Part shown: piece by piece, positions 1-7,916 of the stretch
Layout: the number at the start of each line of letters is the position of its first letter
Numbering within the stretch: position 1 is the stretch's first letter
Assembly: GCA_038237665.1 (NCBI GenBank)
Contig: JBBRYK010000001.1
Span: forward strand, 25,523-89,522
From: JBBRYK01 sp038237665
GTDB lineage: Bacteria; Actinomycetota; Thermoleophilia; Gaiellales; Gaiellaceae
Length of the DNA stretch: 64,000 nucleotides
Direction: 5' to 3'
Notes under the pieces: generated by a model
What the model saw: only the letters and a program-made list of their open reading frames with translations
What the model was told of the DNA's origin: nothing
Databases searched by the model: none
Translations under genes and position numbers: made by a program

Positions 1-351
1 CAGGCGCGCGTTGCCGGCCTCTTGTGCGCGCCCTCGGTCGGTCCCGGCTTCGACGCTCGGCGCGCGACCGGAGTCGAGCACACGAAGTCGAGGCGCAAAG
101 GGGGAACCTACGACGCCATGTGGCGCGCTGCCGTGGCCGCTCAGCCGGATGCGGTCACGATCACGAGCTACAACGAGTGGTCGGAGGGGACGCAGATCGA
201 AGCGGCTCGAACGGGCCCGAGAATTGCCGGCTTCACGTACTCGACCTATGCGGGCGCATGGGGCCGGCGTGGCACCCGGGCGGCTAGCGCGTATCTGGAC
301 CGCACTGCGTACTGGACGAGCGCCTTCGCGGCGGCCCGTCCCACGCGCTAG
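1..351 (+). CDS. GH99-like glycoside hydrolase, C-terminal part (partial)
   Basis: The frame is open from base 1, so the gene begins outside the window and only the last 116 residues are visible. The visible part carries a PGFD motif and, further on, SYNEWSEGTQIE, the hallmark of the C-terminal half of GH99 (endo-alpha-mannosidase-like) and related GH71-like proteins, where Asn-Glu-Trp lies near the active site. Family knowledge suggests action on alpha-mannosyl glycans; the exact substrate cannot be told from this fragment. It converges with the amidohydrolase gene on the other strand, with 9 bases between the two stop codons, and the octamer GCTAGGCC occurs twice across that junction. Neighbourhood with a rhamnose locus fits a carbohydrate-use island. 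Confidence 0.7.
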   Translation, partial: QARVAGLLCAPSVGPGFDARRATGVEHTKSRRKGGTYDAMWRAAVAAQPDAVTITSYNEWSEGTQIEAARTGPRIAGFTYSTYAGAWGRRGTRAASAYLDRTAYWTSAFAAARPTR

Positions 352-360
352 GCCTCCGAG

Positions 361-1374
361 CTAGGCCGAAGCGAACACGTCGGCGCCGCAGCCGAAGACC
401 AGGGCGGCGAAGACGTCCGCCTCCTCGACCCCCCGGAGCGAGCGATGGCCGAGATCGACCTCGACGTCGGCAACGTGCTCGAGGCCGAGAGCGGCGGCTC
501 CCTCGTCGGAGCCGAAGCAGAGCAAGGAGCTCGTCCGGATCACGTTCCTGCGTCCGGTCTGCCGGCGAGCGATGCCCTCGAGCTCACGCAGTTCCTCCAG
601 TGGATCGATGCGGACGTTCGAATCCGAGCCGATGCACATGCCGATGTCCCGTGCGCAGAGCGCCTCGACGGGCAGGAAGCCGTCACCGAGGCTCGCCTCG
701 GTCGTGAGGCAGGCGCAGATCCGAGCCCCGGCGTCGGCAAGGAGATCGAGCTCGGTGTCGTTCGCGTGCGTCGCGTGTACGACCGTCGTTCTCACACCCA
801 GGCACCCGCAGCGCGCGAGCAGCTCGATCGGCCGCAGCCCGTGCTCGGCGACGCACTCGTCGATCTCCCGCGTTTGCTCGTCGGCATGCACGTGCAGGAC
901 GAGATCCTCCGCGGCTGCGTACCTGCCGATCTCCGCGAGCCAGTCCGGAGGGCAGGCCCGCACCGAGTGCGGCGCGACCCCCACGAGCGCGCCCTCGTTT
1001 CGCAGCCGATCGACCTCCCGGAGATAGTCCGCGACCGAGTTCTGCCGGAACCGGTCGAGACCGCCCCGCGCGTAGGCCGTGTAGAGGAGCACGACCTCCA
1101 TGCCCGCCTCCTCGCCCGCGGCGAGGGCGGCGCGGGCCTCGGCCAGGCCGAGATAGTGGAACTCGCCGACGGCCACGTAGCCGGCCGCGCGCATCTCGCG
1201 GTAGGTCTCGGTGTACTCGTCGCGGACCCGTTCCGGCGTCATGGCTGCAGCTTCCGCCAGCATCCCGTCGCGCCAGCCCCAGAAGTCGGCGCCCTCGTTT
1301 CGCCCGCGCAAGGCCCGTTGGAACGTATGCGTATGGGCGTTGACGAAGCCCGGAATGGCGAGGCGGCCGCTCAC
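361..1374 (-). CDS. HutF-like formimidoylglutamate deiminase / amidohydrolase, both ends shortened
   Basis: A metal-dependent amidohydrolase closest to formimidoylglutamate deiminase (HutF). Visible motifs are HTHTFQRALRG near residue 14 (metal-binding HxH), GEFHYL, APHSVR, HVHADEQ, VHATH and GSDSN (metal Asp). The best start is a GTG at 1374, two bases after the stop of the upstream short-chain dehydrogenase, giving 337 residues against about 450 for usual HutF. The amino-terminal beta-sandwich strands that normally precede PGFVNAHTH are absent, and the carboxyl end stops at the point where the second half of that sandwich would start. The frame stays open upstream through the dehydrogenase gene but that stretch reads as antisense-like noise. 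Last gene of the leftward rhaI operon, so its natural substrate may not be formimidoylglutamate. Confidence 0.75.
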   Translation of the reverse strand: MSGRLAIPGFVNAHTHTFQRALRGRNEGADFWGWRDGMLAEAAAMTPERVRDEYTETYREMRAAGYVAVGEFHYLGLAEARAALAAGEEAGMEVVLLYTAYARGGLDRFRQNSVADYLREVDRLRNEGALVGVAPHSVRACPPDWLAEIGRYAAAEDLVLHVHADEQTREIDECVAEHGLRPIELLARCGCLGVRTTVVHATHANDTELDLLADAGARICACLTTEASLGDGFLPVEALCARDIGMCIGSDSNVRIDPLEELRELEGIARRQTGRRNVIRTSSLLCFGSDEGAAALGLEHVADVEVDLGHRSLRGVEEADVFAALVFGCGADVFASA

Positions 1375-1376
1375 GG

Positions 1377-2132
1377 CTAGAGCGCGGTCCAGCCGCCGTC
1401 GACCATGACGTGTGCACCGGTCATGAACGAGGCCTCGTCGGAGGCGAGGAAGAGCGCCGCGTAGCCGATCTCGCGAGGGTCGGCGATCCGCTTCATGATC
1501 TGCTCGGCACCCAGGCTCGGCTCGAACGCGGCCTGCTCTCGCGTCAGCCCGCGCTCGGCGGCGAGCCGTTGCACCTGAGACGACCAAACGGCGCCGGGGC
1601 AAACGGCGTTGACGCGGATGTTGTCGTCCGCGAGGTCGAGTGCCATGCAGCGCGTCATCTCGGCGATCGCCGCCTTCGTGGCGTTGTAGGTGAGCATCCC
1701 TCTCTGGGCGATGAAGCTTGAAACCGAGCCGACGTTGACGATCGCGCCGCCGCCGGCGCGGCGCATGTGCGGCACCGCGTGCTTGGCCACGAGCGCGGGT
1801 CCCATGATGTTGACCGCCATGACCCGCTGCCAGTCCTCCACGCTCGCCTCCAGGCCCTTGAGGATGAAGATCGCGGCGTTGTTGACCAGGATGTGAAGCG
1901 CTCGGAACTCGGCAACGACGCACTCGAGCGCGCGCTCGACGCTCGGCTCGTCGCTGACGTCGGCCTCGACGAACAGGACGCCGAGCTCCGAGGCCGTCGC
2001 CGTCGCCGCCTCGACGTCGCAGTCGAGGATCGCGACGCGAGCACCCGCCTCGGCGTAGACCTCGGCGATCCCGCGGCCGATTCCCTGCCCGCCGCCGGTC
2101 ACGATCGCGACCTTGCCGCTCAGCCGGCCCAT
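1377..2132 (-). CDS. Short-chain dehydrogenase/reductase (SDR), classical type
   Basis: A 251-residue NAD(P)-dependent oxidoreductase. The Rossmann motif TGGGQGIG is near residue 13, NNAAIF is in mid-protein, and the catalytic Tyr-x3-Lys appears as YNATK. Asp in ILDCD after the second strand favours NAD over NADP. The start ATG at 2132 lies 10 bases after the rhaI stop codon; a longer frame upstream would run into rhaI. Position between rhaI and the amidohydrolase suggests a role with rhamnose, lactaldehyde or another deoxy-sugar metabolite, but the fused aldolase/dehydrogenase in this locus already has a lactaldehyde dehydrogenase-type domain. Substrate is therefore open. Confidence 0.8.
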   Translation of the reverse strand: MGRLSGKVAIVTGGGQGIGRGIAEVYAEAGARVAILDCDVEAATATASELGVLFVEADVSDEPSVERALECVVAEFRALHILVNNAAIFILKGLEASVEDWQRVMAVNIMGPALVAKHAVPHMRRAGGGAIVNVGSVSSFIAQRGMLTYNATKAAIAEMTRCMALDLADDNIRVNAVCPGAVWSSQVQRLAAERGLTREQAAFEPSLGAEQIMKRIADPREIGYAALFLASDEASFMTGAHVMVDGGWTAL

Positions 2133-2142
2133 CCCGTCCCGC

Positions 2143-3321
2143 TCAGGCGTGTCCGTAGGCGCTCTCCACCCCCACCGTACCGCGTTCGGCGGCAAGGCGA
2201 CCGGCGTGCTGGGCGCGGAACGCCTCGACGGGGTCCATCGGCAGATCCAGCTCTGCCCGTAGCCTCGCGAGGGCCGGCCGGACGTCGGTTTCGAAGGCGT
2301 CGAGGAGGACGCGGTGCGCGCCGAGCACGTCCCCGGCGGACTGCGCCTCGGCCAGGCGCCCGCGGTCGACCAGGAGGGCCTTCGCGTACGCGGTTTGGAT
2401 GTTGACCACCGACTGGATCATCGCGTCGACCTTGCCTTCGACGTTGTGCGACTGGTCGATCATGAACGCGATCGCCTCTGCCGCAACCGCCGTGGCCGGG
2501 TCGCGCCGGGCGGCGGCGATCTCGCTCATGATCCGGAAGAGCTCGAAGGGGTCGATCGAGCCGACGATCAGGTCGTCGTCGGCGTACTTGCGGTTGTTGA
2601 AGTGAAAGCCGCCGAGCAGCCCCTCCTCGAGCAAGACCGCGACGATCTGCTCGATGTTCGTCCCCTGCGGGTGGTGACCGGTGTCGACCAGCACCTGCGC
2701 CTGCGGCCCGAGCTTGCGGCACAGGAGGGCGGCCGTGCCCCAGTCCGGCAAGTCCATGCTGTAGAAGGCCGGCTCGAAGAACTTGTACTCGACGAGCAGG
2801 CGAATGCCGTCCGGCAGCGCGGCGTAGAGCGTCTCCAGCGCCGCGACGAGCCGTCGGTAGCGTCCCCGCACCTCGTCCTGGCCAGGGTAGTTCGTCCCGT
2901 CGGGAAGCCAGAGGCTGACGATCGTCGACCCGACGCGCCGTGCGATCTCGACGCACTCGAGGCAGTGCTCGAGTGCCTGCCCGCGGACGCGCTCACGCGG
3001 ATGGCAGAGGCTGCCGAGTCGGTACTCGTTGTCCTGGAAGAGGTTCGGGTTGACGGCGCCGATGCGAACACCCTGGCCCTCCGCGAAGCGCTGGAGCTCG
3101 TCCCAGTCCTCCACCTGGTCCCAGGGAATGTGGATTGCGACGCTTGGACACGCGCCGGTGAGCCGGTGCACCAAAGCAGCGTCCGCGATCCGCTCGCGGA
3201 CGTCGCGGGCCGCCCCCGGCCAGGGGAAGACGTGGAAGCGCGTCCCGGAGTTGCCGTAGCCCCAGGAGGGGGTCTCGATCTCGAGTCGCCGCAGCTCCGC
3301 GACGATCGCCTCGGTACTCAC
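2143..3321 (-). CDS. rhaI: L-rhamnose isomerase (xylose-isomerase-like TIM barrel)
   Basis: Converts L-rhamnose to L-rhamnulose, the first catabolic step, in the cytoplasm. The 392-residue protein matches the RhaI type found in Pseudomonas stutzeri and many actinobacteria and Chloroflexi rather than enterobacterial RhaA: it has NPNLFQDNEY, a lysine in VEYKFFEP that suits the active site, metal ligands around VDTGHHPQGTN, and FHFNNRKYADDDLIVGS toward the C terminus. The start is GTG at 3321. It is transcribed divergently from the DeoR-type regulator, with a shared 114-base regulatory gap, and is followed by the SDR and amidohydrolase genes at short spacing, so the three probably form one operon. 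Confidence 0.93.
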   Translation of the reverse strand: MSTEAIVAELRRLEIETPSWGYGNSGTRFHVFPWPGAARDVRERIADAALVHRLTGACPSVAIHIPWDQVEDWDELQRFAEGQGVRIGAVNPNLFQDNEYRLGSLCHPRERVRGQALEHCLECVEIARRVGSTIVSLWLPDGTNYPGQDEVRGRYRRLVAALETLYAALPDGIRLLVEYKFFEPAFYSMDLPDWGTAALLCRKLGPQAQVLVDTGHHPQGTNIEQIVAVLLEEGLLGGFHFNNRKYADDDLIVGSIDPFELFRIMSEIAAARRDPATAVAAEAIAFMIDQSHNVEGKVDAMIQSVVNIQTAYAKALLVDRGRLAEAQSAGDVLGAHRVLLDAFETDVRPALARLRAELDLPMDPVEAFRAQHAGRLAAERGTVGVESAYGHA

Positions 3322-3360
3322 CCGCGGGAGTCTGACCGACTATCGCCACCGGATCCACAG

Positions 3361-3393
3361 ACTTTCGTTTTCGTTTCAACTGATTTCGAAAGT
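3361..3393. promoter_or_regulatory. Probable DeoR-family operator of the rhamnose locus
   Basis: The gap between rhaI and the regulator gene is far richer in A and T than its surroundings. It holds three closely spaced TTTC copies (3363-3366, 3369-3372, 3374-3377; GAAA on the other strand) and an inverted repeat ACTTTCG (3361-3367) / CGAAAGT (3387-3393). Repeated GAAA units are typical of DeoR-family operators. A further CTTTCGG lies at 3405-3411 between the -35 and -10 boxes of the regulator promoter, so a bound repressor could block both directions. The assignment is by pattern and context only. Confidence 0.6.
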
Positions 3394-3397
3394 TGCG

Positions 3398-3426
3398 TTG
3401 ACAGCTTTCGGAGCCCGGCGTAGGGT
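3398..3426 (+). promoter_or_regulatory. Sigma-70 promoter of the rightward rhamnose operon
   Basis: A perfect -35 TTGACA (3398-3403), a 17-base spacer and a -10 TAGGGT (3421-3426). Transcription would start near 3433, two or three bases before the TTG start at 3436, so the regulator would be translated from an almost leaderless mRNA. Confidence 0.7.
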
Positions 3427-3435
3427 CGCCGGGAC

Positions 3436-4308
3436 TTGCGGGACCTGACCGCGACGCAGCGGATGCAGCGGATCCTCGAGCTGCTGGAGACGAGGGACGG
3501 AGTGCGCGTGTCCGAGCTCGCGGACGAGTTCTCTGTCTCCGAGGTGACCGTTCGGCACGACCTATCCGACCTCGCGCGCCAGGGGCTCGTAGCCCGGGTT
3601 CGCGGCGGGGTCAGGCCTCTCGCGCGAGGACACTCCGAGCTCGCGTTCGACGTCCGCCTCCGCCTGCAGACGAACGAGAAGCAGGCGATCGCGCACGCCG
3701 CCGCGTCGATGGTCCGCGACGGTGAGGCGGTCGCTCTCGACTCAAGCACGACCGCGTACTTCCTCGCCCGCGAGCTCCGCGGCCGAAGGGAGCTGGTCGT
3801 GATCACGAACGGGCTGCTGATTGCGTCCGCGCTCGCCGAGTCGCCGGGGATCACCGTGCTTGTGATGGGTGGGATGCTCCGGCTTCCGGCGATGTCGGTC
3901 GTCGGGGACCTTGCCGCGGACATGCTTCGGACGACCCGGATCGACAAGGGTTTCTTCGGTGCCCGCGGCCTCGGCCTCGCGGAGGGATTGATGGATCTCA
4001 ACCCGGAGGAGGTCCGCATCAAGAAGGAGATGGCCGCCGCCTGCACACAGGTGATCGGCATCTTCGACGGCACGAAGTGGCACCGGACGGCGCTCCTGCC
4101 CTTCGTCGAGACCGACCACGTCGATGCGATCGTGACCGACACGGGCGCGCCTTCCGACCTTGTCGAGGCGTGGCGCGGGCGCGGTGTCCAGGTTGTGACG
4201 GAGCGGCCGCGCCGGCGACATCGTCCGCCAGAGCACCCGCCGCGCCTCTACCGGGGACTCCAGTCCGTTGGTACTGGTGCTACCGACGACGGACGGGTGG
4301 GGCCTTAG
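3436..4308 (+). CDS. rhaR: DeoR-family transcriptional regulator of rhamnose genes
   Basis: Residues 1-60 form the winged helix (QRILELLETRDGVRVSELAD then SVSEVTVRHDLSDL) and the rest is the sugar-phosphate-isomerase-like DeoR sensor domain (DSSTTAYFLA, VITNGLLIA). Context points to control of the rhamnose genes, probably released by a phosphorylated pathway intermediate as for other DeoR proteins. The TTG at 3436 is chosen because it sits just after a good promoter and gives the usual number of residues before the helix-turn-helix; the ATG at 3463 would remove nine of them. The C terminus runs some 30 residues past the usual end in an arginine/proline-rich tail. Its stop codon abuts the ATG of rhaB directly. 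DeoR-type rhamnose regulators are known from comparative genomics in several phyla. Confidence 0.85.
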   Translation: MRDLTATQRMQRILELLETRDGVRVSELADEFSVSEVTVRHDLSDLARQGLVARVRGGVRPLARGHSELAFDVRLRLQTNEKQAIAHAAASMVRDGEAVALDSSTTAYFLARELRGRRELVVITNGLLIASALAESPGITVLVMGGMLRLPAMSVVGDLAADMLRTTRIDKGFFGARGLGLAEGLMDLNPEEVRIKKEMAAACTQVIGIFDGTKWHRTALLPFVETDHVDAIVTDTGAPSDLVEAWRGRGVQVVTERPRRRHRPPEHPPRLYRGLQSVGTGATDDGRVGP

Positions 4309-5805
4309 ATGGCAACGTTGGTCGCCGTCGATCTCGGCGCCCAGAGCGGGCGCGTCGCCCTCGGCCGCTTTGACGGCGAGCGCCTCGGAGTGACCGAAGT
4401 GCATCGATTCCCGAACGTGCCGGTGCACGCCGGGGGAACGCTGTACTGGGACGCACTCCGCCTCTACGACGAGATACTGGCCGGCCTCGCACTCGCAGGC
4501 GGCCAAGCCACGACCGTGGCTTCGGTGGGCGTCGACACCTGGGGCGTCGACTACGGGCTCCTCGACCGCGCCGGCCGCCTCGTGCAAAACCCGGTTCACC
4601 ACCGCGACGGCCGCACCGAAGGCTCGATGGAACGGGTCTTCGCCGAGGTCCCCGCAAGGGAACTCTACGAGCGGACGGGCATCCAGATGATGCCGATCAA
4701 CTCCCTCTTCCAGCTAGCGGCAGCCGTGGCCGACGACGATCCGGCGCTCGCGATCGCCGATCGCCTCCTCCTGATGCCGGACCTCCTCCACTACTGGCTG
4801 AGTGGCGAGGCCTCGTCCGAATTCACGAATGCGACCACGAGCCAATGCTTCGATCCTCGCGCTGGAGTCTGGGCGCGCGACGTGCTGCAACGACTCGGCA
4901 TCCCGGAGCGGATCTTCCCTGCCGTCGTCGATCCGGCGACCGTCCTCGGTCGCCTTGCTGATGGAGTCGTCGAGCGAACCCGCCTGCGCCGCGCGCTCGT
5001 CGTCGCCGGTGCTACACACGACACGGCAGCGGCCGTCGCGGCGGTGCCGTTCCGCCACCCCGATGCGGTGTACATCAGCTGCGGAACCTGGTCGCTGGTC
5101 GGATTGGAGCGCCCCGGTCCGCTGATCGACGACCGGACGTTTGCAGCGAACTTGACGAACGAGGGCGGCGTCGGTGGGACGTTCCGCGTCCTCAAGAACG
5201 TGACGGGCCTCTGGCTCCTGCACGAATGCCGCCGTGTCTGGGCAGGGGGCGGAGCATCCTGGGACTTCGCGGAGCTCCTGGCCATGGCAGGTCGAGCGCC
5301 TGCGTTCGGGTCGTTCATCGATCCGAACGACACCGTCTTCCTCTCGCCGGGCGACATGCCCGGCCGGATCCGGGAGTTCTGTCTGCGGACGGGCCAGGAC
5401 GAGCCCGCCGATCCGGCAGCAGTCATCCGCTGCGTATTCGAGAGCCTCGCGCTCAAGCACCGGCAGACGATCGAGCTCCTGTCGACGGCGACGGACGTCG
5501 TCCCGCCAGAGATCCACATCGTCGGCGGGGGGGCGCGGAACGAGCTTCTCTGCCAGTGGACCGCGGACGTCACAGGGCTGCCGGTCCTCGCGGGCCCCGA
5601 GGAGGCAACGGTGATCGGCAACCTCGTCGTCCAGGCGATCGGGCTGGGCGAGCTCGAATCGCTGGCGGACGCCCGCGAGGTCGTCCGGGCGTCGTTCTCG
5701 CCCGTGCTCTACGAGCCGCGCGAAGCTGCCTCGTGGGACGAGGCGTATGCGCGCTTCCAGCAAATCCTCACGGCCACCGGGGAACCGAGCGGAGTCGCAG
5801 CATGA
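4309..5805 (+). CDS. rhaB: L-rhamnulokinase (FGGY family)
   Basis: Phosphorylates L-rhamnulose to L-rhamnulose 1-phosphate with ATP. The 498-residue length fits the family. Visible are the first phosphate motif VDLGAQSGR at the N terminus, DTWGVDYGLLD (substrate side), SCGTWSLVG near residue 260 and GGGARNELLCQW toward the C terminus, all FGGY kinase landmarks. The start ATG follows the regulator stop with no gap, and the stop TGA overlaps the ATG of the next gene in an ATGA junction, so translation is probably coupled along the operon. Confidence 0.92.
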   Translation: MATLVAVDLGAQSGRVALGRFDGERLGVTEVHRFPNVPVHAGGTLYWDALRLYDEILAGLALAGGQATTVASVGVDTWGVDYGLLDRAGRLVQNPVHHRDGRTEGSMERVFAEVPARELYERTGIQMMPINSLFQLAAAVADDDPALAIADRLLLMPDLLHYWLSGEASSEFTNATTSQCFDPRAGVWARDVLQRLGIPERIFPAVVDPATVLGRLADGVVERTRLRRALVVAGATHDTAAAVAAVPFRHPDAVYISCGTWSLVGLERPGPLIDDRTFAANLTNEGGVGGTFRVLKNVTGLWLLHECRRVWAGGGASWDFAELLAMAGRAPAFGSFIDPNDTVFLSPGDMPGRIREFCLRTGQDEPADPAAVIRCVFESLALKHRQTIELLSTATDVVPPEIHIVGGGARNELLCQWTADVTGLPVLAGPEEATVIGNLVVQAIGLGELESLADAREVVRASFSPVLYEPREAASWDEAYARFQQILTATGEPSGVAA

Positions 5806-7916
5806 GCCGCACCACCGCTGCACTCGGCCCGATCCCGGCCCCCGCCGACCTCTGGGACACCGAGCGTGCCGCCGGGCTGGAGGGAGTCGACGAGCTCGTC
5901 TACCGCTCGAATCTCCTCGGCTCCGATCGCGCGATTGCCAACCAGGGTGGCGGCAACACATCGATGAAAGGGACCGCATCCGACCACGCCGGTCGCGAGA
6001 TTCGTGTCCTCTGGGTGAAGGGCTCGGGCACGGACTTGGCGACGATCACCACCTCGGGCTTCGCCGCGCTCCGCCTTGACGACCTCCTGCTGCTTCGGGC
6101 GCGACCTGCGATGAACGACGCCGAGATGGTCGATTACCTGGGGCGGTCCGGGGTCCATCTCGACCAGCTGCGACCGTCGATCGAAACCCTCCTCCACGCG
6201 TTCCTCGTGGCGCCGCACGTCGACCACACACATCCCGACGCGATCGTCGCGCTCACGTCCACGCCTACCGGCCGCCGGCTTGCCGAAGAGGCATTCGGCG
6301 ACGAGGTCGTCTGGCTCGACTACCAGCGGCCCGGCTTCGACATGTCGAAGCGCATCGCAGAACTGGTGGACGAGAACCCGCAGTCGCGGGCAGTCCTCCT
6401 CGAGAAGCACGGGCTGGTCACCTGGGGCGGCACGAGCGAGGAGGCGTACCGCTCGACGCTGGAGTTCGTGGCCCGCGCGGCCGAGGCGCTCGAGCAAGCC
6501 GGCGGCGACCGGGCCGGCCTCGGCGGCCAGAAGGTACGCGCTCTCGACGACGCCGAGGCCGAGCAGCTGCTCATCGGGGCGCTTCCGTTCCTGCGCGGCG
6601 CGCTTCTGTCCGACACGAGCGGGGTCGTCCTCGAGGTCGACCGGAGCCCCGACGCCGTCGCGTTTGCCTCCTCGGAGCGCGCGCCGACGGTAAGTCAGGT
6701 CGGGGCACCGTGCCCGGACCATCTCGTCAACACGAAGCACAAACCCCTCGTCGCCGACTTCGACGTCGACCGCGACGGCGGACGGCCCCTCGGTGAGGTC
6801 CTCCGGCATGGTGTCGGCGAGTACGCGGCCTGGTACCGAAGCTACTACGACGCCTATCTGGCCGAGGAGAGCCGCCCGTTCGCCATGGACCCGCCCGGCC
6901 CCAGGGTCGTTGTGATCCCGGGCGTCGGGGTCATCACCTCGGGGCGCGACACGGCGCGGGCCCGCTTCTCACGCGACCTGTACCGCCGGGCGATCCGGGT
7001 TCAGAATGCCGCCGACGCGGCCGGCGGCTTTCGCTCGCTCAGCGAGGCCGAAGCCTTCGCAATCGAATACTGGCCGCTCGAGCGCTACAAGCTCTCGCAG
7101 GCTCCTCCTCCCGGCGAGCTCGAAGGGCGGATCGCCGTCATCACGGGCGCCGCGAGCGGCATCGGTCGCGCCGCCGCCCGCCGACTCGCGCAGGCCGGCG
7201 CACACGTCGTCGTCGCCGATCTCAACCTCGCGGGCGCTGAACAGGTGGCCGAGGAGCTCGAGGAGCGCCACGGTTCCCGGCGCGCGTTGGCCGTCCCGGT
7301 CGACGTCACCGACGAAGGGGCCGTCCGCGCGATGGTGGGCGCAGCCGTCCTCGCCTACGGTGGGCTCGACATCCTCGTCTGCTCGGCGGGCCTGGCGACG
7401 AGCGCGCCGGTGACCGAGACGACGCTCGAGGACTGGGAGCGAAACTACGCCGTCCTCGCCCGCGGCTACTTCCTTCCCGCCCGCGAGACCTTCCGCGTGC
7501 TGCTCGAGCAGGATTCCGGCGGGTCGATCGTCTTCGTGGGCTCGAAGAACGCGCTCGTCGCCGGAGCCAACGCGACGGCGTACTCGTCGGCGAAGGCGGC
7601 GTCCCTTCACCTCGCCCGGTGCCTGGCGGAGGAAGGCGGACCGGCCGGGATCCGGGTCAACACCGTGAATCCGGACGCGGTCATCGAAGGATCGGCGATC
7701 TGGTCCTCCGAATGGAAGGCCGAGCGCGCCAGCGCGTACGGGGTGGCGGAGGAGGATCTGCCCGCTTTCTACCGCGCCCGGACGCGGCTGGGCGTGAACG
7801 TTACCCCCGAAGACGTGGCGGAAGCGATCGCCTTCCTCTCCGGCCCTCGGTCGAGCAAGTCGACCGGAAACATCGTCAACGTCGACGGCGGGGTGCCCGC
7901 CGCCTACCCGCGATGA
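5802..7916 (+). CDS. rhaEW: Bifunctional rhamnulose-1-phosphate aldolase / L-lactaldehyde dehydrogenase
   Basis: A 704-residue fusion. Residues about 1-430 are a class II (zinc) aldolase with NQGGGNTSMKG, the zinc-binding HVDHTHPDA near residue 140 and EKHGLVTWG. Residues about 440-704 are a classical short-chain dehydrogenase with TGAASGIG near residue 447 and YSSAK near residue 593. The aldolase splits rhamnulose 1-phosphate into dihydroxyacetone phosphate and L-lactaldehyde, and the second domain oxidises lactaldehyde to lactate; this domain order is that of the YuxG-type RhaEW enzymes. It overlaps rhaB by 4 bases (ATGA) and the transporter ATPase gene by 4 bases (ATGA). The start at 5802 is fixed by the class II aldolase N terminus and the overlap. 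Confidence 0.92.
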   Translation: MSRTTAALGPIPAPADLWDTERAAGLEGVDELVYRSNLLGSDRAIANQGGGNTSMKGTASDHAGREIRVLWVKGSGTDLATITTSGFAALRLDDLLLLRARPAMNDAEMVDYLGRSGVHLDQLRPSIETLLHAFLVAPHVDHTHPDAIVALTSTPTGRRLAEEAFGDEVVWLDYQRPGFDMSKRIAELVDENPQSRAVLLEKHGLVTWGGTSEEAYRSTLEFVARAAEALEQAGGDRAGLGGQKVRALDDAEAEQLLIGALPFLRGALLSDTSGVVLEVDRSPDAVAFASSERAPTVSQVGAPCPDHLVNTKHKPLVADFDVDRDGGRPLGEVLRHGVGEYAAWYRSYYDAYLAEESRPFAMDPPGPRVVVIPGVGVITSGRDTARARFSRDLYRRAIRVQNAADAAGGFRSLSEAEAFAIEYWPLERYKLSQAPPPGELEGRIAVITGAASGIGRAAARRLAQAGAHVVVADLNLAGAEQVAEELEERHGSRRALAVPVDVTDEGAVRAMVGAAVLAYGGLDILVCSAGLATSAPVTETTLEDWERNYAVLARGYFLPARETFRVLLEQDSGGSIVFVGSKNALVAGANATAYSSAKAASLHLARCLAEEGGPAGIRVNTVNPDAVIEGSAIWSSEWKAERASAYGVAEEDLPAFYRARTRLGVNVTPEDVAEAIAFLSGPRSSKSTGNIVNVDGGVPAAYPR

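Noticed and set aside
1375..1923. N-terminal extension of the HutF-like frame through the SDR gene
   Set aside because: The added residues are Arg/Gly/His-rich, lack the amidohydrolase beta-sandwich pattern and coincide with the real SDR gene in another frame.
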